From Scylla paramamosain (taxonomy: Eukaryota; Arthropoda; Malacostraca; Decapoda; Portunidae), in NCBI RefSeq assembly GCF_035594125.1, contig NC_087158.1, forward strand, positions 7,180,501 through 7,244,500: a stretch of 64,000 bases of DNA. The letters are read 5' to 3'. A program made the translations under genes and the position numbers. Shown here in pieces: positions 60,693 through 64,000 of the stretch; the stretch's first letter is position 1, and each line of letters begins with the position of its first letter. The notes under the pieces were generated by a model. It saw only the letters and a program-made list of their open reading frames with translations, searched no databases and was not told where the DNA came from.

Positions 60693-63600
60693 CAAAAACA
60701 CTAAAAGGCAAGTTCTTCGTTAAAGTTGGTTTTATTCTCATGTAATGTGATTGCCCTGCTTTATAATTACTTTATTCCCTAACACGCTCAAAAACACTCA
60801 AAGACACTTTTCTGGCAATGTCATTTTTTTCCCGCATAAAGCTAGTTTCGCATGGAATTTGGGGTTTTGGTAACTAGGAATCTAAAAAAAACACTCAAAA
60901 TACAAGCTTTTAGTAAGGTTGTTCTGTTTCTTGCTTAAGAGTGTTATTCATGAGTTTCAGTATTTTGGTATCTTAGAAACTTCTCCATACAGTCGAGTTT
61001 TTGCGTTTTTTGCCATGTGATTCTGGTGAAACTATAAAACACTCATTATACACGTTTCTCGTTAATGTTCTTTTTTTTCATTATATAGAGTGCTTTGCAT
61101 CCATTTTCGCGTTACTTTTTATGTAACAAACTCAAAAACACACAAAATATACTTTTTTTGAAAATGATATTCTATTTCTTCATATTGGTTGGTTTGCATC
61201 CGTTTTAGCGTTTTTCTACGTAAATGTTTTAAAAGACACATTTTATTAATTTTGTTTTGGATTTCTATATAGAGTGACTTTAAAGTATTATTTATCGTTT
61301 TGGTGCCTAACATGATTTTTGGTGCCTTTTGCTTCCCATTATTAGTGCTTTCCATCCATTTTTGCGTTTTTTGTAGGTAATAATTTCAAAAACACTCAAA
61401 ATATACCTTTTTTAGAAATGTTGCTTTATTTCTTTATTTTGGTTGGTTTGCATCCGTTTTAGGGTTTTCTACGTAAAACACCGAAAAGACACATTTTCAG
61501 GTAATTTTGTTTTCGATTCCCATATAGATTAAACTTCCTTGGGTTTTATCGTGTTGGTTCCTAACATGCTGAAAAACTCCGCCAAGACAGTTTTCTGGCA
61601 AACACATTTTAATTTCCCCATATAGGTGGCTTTGCATGCACTTTAGGGGTTTACGGTACATAACAATCCGAAAAAAAAAGCTAGATTTAACTTTTTTAAT
61701 AATATTCTTATTTCATATAATTTTCCTGAACTTTTCCCGAATTTTGGCACCCTCGTTACCTGTGAAGATAAATAAGAATGAAAAAAAAAATCGTATTTTT
61801 TAAATTTTTTTTTCTCAATAAAGAGTGAAATTTGTGGCTTTTAGCTTTTTCGTACTTAATGAACTCCAAAACAGTTATAATACACGTTTCTCGTTGCAAT
61901 GTTCCTTTCATTTCCCAAAAATAGGGTTCTTTGCATGTAATTAAGCGTTTTTTTATCGGTAACATGATCAAAAACACTCAAAATACATTGTTTTTGGTAA
62001 TGTTATTCTGTTTCACCATGTAAGTGTATTTTGCATGCATTTTTCTATTTTGGTATATAGAAAGCTTAAATACACTTAAAAGGCAAGTTCTTGTTGAAAA
62101 TTCTTTTTTATTCAAATGTAATGTGACTGCCGTGCTTTTTAGTGCTTTATTGCCTTAACACGCTCAAAAACACTGGAGACATTTTTCTGGTAATGTCATT
62201 TTTTTTCCCACATAAAGCTGGTTTTTTTAGCATGCAATTTGAGTTTTTGGTGAGTAAGGATGTGAAAAGCACTCGAAAATGCGCATTTAGTAAGATTGTT
62301 CCGTTATTCAATTAAAGAGTGTTGTTCCAGAATTTTCAGCATTTTTAGATGTATGAAACTTCTCTATATACAAGAAGTTTTGCGTTTTTTGCCTTGTAGT
62401 TCGGCCGAAACTATAAAACACTCATTAATACACGTTTCTCATAATGTCCTTTTTCCTTCCCAATATATAGTGCTTTCCATCCATTTTCACGTTTTTTGTA
62501 GGTAACAATATCAAAAACACTCAAAATGTACCTTTTTTGGTAATGTTATTTTATTTCTTCATATTGGTTGGCTAGCATGCGTTTTGGCGTTTTTCTACGT
62601 AAAACAACGAAAAAGACAGGTTTTTAGTAATTTTTGTTTTGGATTCCCATAATAGATTGACTTCTATGTTATTTATCGTGTTGGTTCCTAACATGCTGAA
62701 AAACACTCATATGACCATTTTCTAGGCAAGACGTTTAATTTCCCCATATAGGTGGCATTGCAGGCACTTTAGGGGATTGGTACCTAACAGTCTAAAAGAA
62801 AAAGCACTAAATTGTAACTTTTTTGATAATGTTCTTATTTCACATAATTTCCTGAATTTTGCCCGAATTTTGGCATATCGGTACCTGTGAAGATGAATAA
62901 GAAAGAAAAAAATTATCGTATTTTTTATTTGTTATTCATTGTTTCTCAACAAAAGATATTGTTGTGGATTTTAGCTTTTTTGGTAATGAATGAACTTAAA
63001 AACAATCATAATACACATTTCCTGTAATCTCCTTTCGTTTCCCAAAAATAGAGTGTTCTTTTTGCATGTAATTTTCAAGCGTTTTTATTGGTAGCATGAT
63101 CAAAAATACTCAAAATACTGTGTTTTTGGTAATGTATTCTGTTTCACCATAACGTGTGTTTTGCATGCTTGTGTTTTGATATATAAGGAGCTGAAAAAAC
63201 ACTTAAAGGCAAGTTCTTGGTAAAAATTCGTTTTACTTCCATTGTAATGTGATTGCCCTCCTTTTTAGGGTTTTATTGCCTGCGCTCAAAAAACATTCAA
63301 AAGACACAGTTTTCTGGTAAATCATTTTTTTTTCCCACAAATCTATTTTCGCATGCAATTTGGGGTTTTGGTAACATAAGAATGTTAAAAGCACTCAACA
63401 TACACGCATTAAGTGGGGTTGTCCTCTTTTTCGGGTGGGTGTTATACATGAGTTTTAGCATTTTGGTATCTAGGAAACCTCTCCATATACACGAGATTTT
63501 GCGTTTTTTGCCTTGTGGTTCTTTTGAACTATAAAACACTCATTATACACACTTTTCTTGCAATGTCCTTTTTGTTTCCCAATATAGAGTGCTTTGCATC

Positions 63601-64000
63601 AATTTTCGAGTTTTTTGTAGGTAACAAGCTCAAAAACACTCAAAATATACCTTTTAGGTAAAGTTTTTAAATTTCTTGATATTGGTTGCTTTGTATCCGT
63701 TTTAGCGTTTTTCTATGTAAAACACTGAGAAGACACGTTTTCAGTAAAACTTTGTTTTGGATTCCCATATAGAGTAGGCTTCCCCTTATTATTTATCGTT
63801 TTGGTGCTTAACGCTGCTAAAAAGCACTCAAAAACACATATTTCTACTAAGGTCGTTGAATTTCCTCATATAGGGAGGCTTTGCATCCATTTTAGGGTTT
63901 GGTACATAACAGTCCGAAAAAAAAAAGATTAAATTAACTTTTTTGATAATATTGTTTTATGATATGATTGGCCTGAATTTTCCCAGAATTTTGGCACCTC
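60693..64000 (-). repeat. Reverse HOR array, block R8, running off the window
   Basis: Repeats 53109-56350: A monomers near 61286, 61545 (after the A/C fusion at 61295-61345), 62675 and 63795. The array continues past the window end inside I2. Confidence 0.9.

Noticed and set aside
60307..60741. 144-codon open frame on the minus strand, the longest satellite frame
   Set aside because: It crosses an inverted-block junction. Related frames in sister copies are broken at different points, and the composition is just translated A/T-rich repeat with no domain. The same applies to 8575-8916, 23636-24001, 29146-29517 and 58829-59188.

Overview
This window contains no host gene that I can support. 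It is AT-rich eukaryotic satellite DNA, almost certainly metazoan judging from CR1/L2/Rex1-type non-LTR retrotransposon remains. I cannot name the species. About 59 of the 64 kb is one satellite family. The basic monomer is about 90-98 bp. It has a recurring start (GAGTGTTTTTGAG), a central box (CAAAACGCTAAAA then GCATGCAAA) and an end box (CATTACGAGAAACGTGT). Twelve diverged monomer types, named here A, B, C, D1, D2, E, F, G, H, I1, I2 and J, follow one another in fixed order. Together they make a higher-order repeat (HOR) of about 1.1 kb, present as roughly 48 unit equivalents. 'Forward' below means GAGTGTTTTT reads on the + strand.

Layout. 1-8345 is a forward HOR array that ends in diverged edge monomers. 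8346-12455 is reverse HOR, and its first 1.3 kb mirrors 1-1309. From there to the right end the array is reverse, but it is broken five times by the same inverted block of about 455-495 bp (J-A-B-C-D1-D2). The blocks lie at 12456-12950, 27676-28125, 45303-45782, 52638-53108 and 60205-60692. A 5'-truncated non-LTR retrotransposon lies at 14598-16291. A non-HOR island lies at 19925-24103: 0.48 kb of unrecognised sequence, then 3.7 kb of diverged single monomers that change orientation three times. At 37863-40414 a decayed CR1-like fragment carries a nested 1.2 kb DNA transposon flanked by TTAA. Diverged monomers follow at 40415-42764. 42487-45068 is an inverted copy of 5530-8345. 45069-64000 is HOR that repeats earlier segments in super-units of about 7.3-7.6 kb.

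Reading. The pattern is HOR blocks, super-units carrying copied structural scars, repeated inversions, flanking diverged monomers, and transposons gathered at their edges. This is what is known for centromeric and pericentromeric satellite arrays. The sequence alone cannot show that this one is a centromere. The long open frames of 60-144 codons are translations of the repeat and are not genes. The only protein-derived sequences are the two retrotransposon pseudogenes. The last 15 kb or so carries many small indels in otherwise conserved monomers, which may be assembly error.
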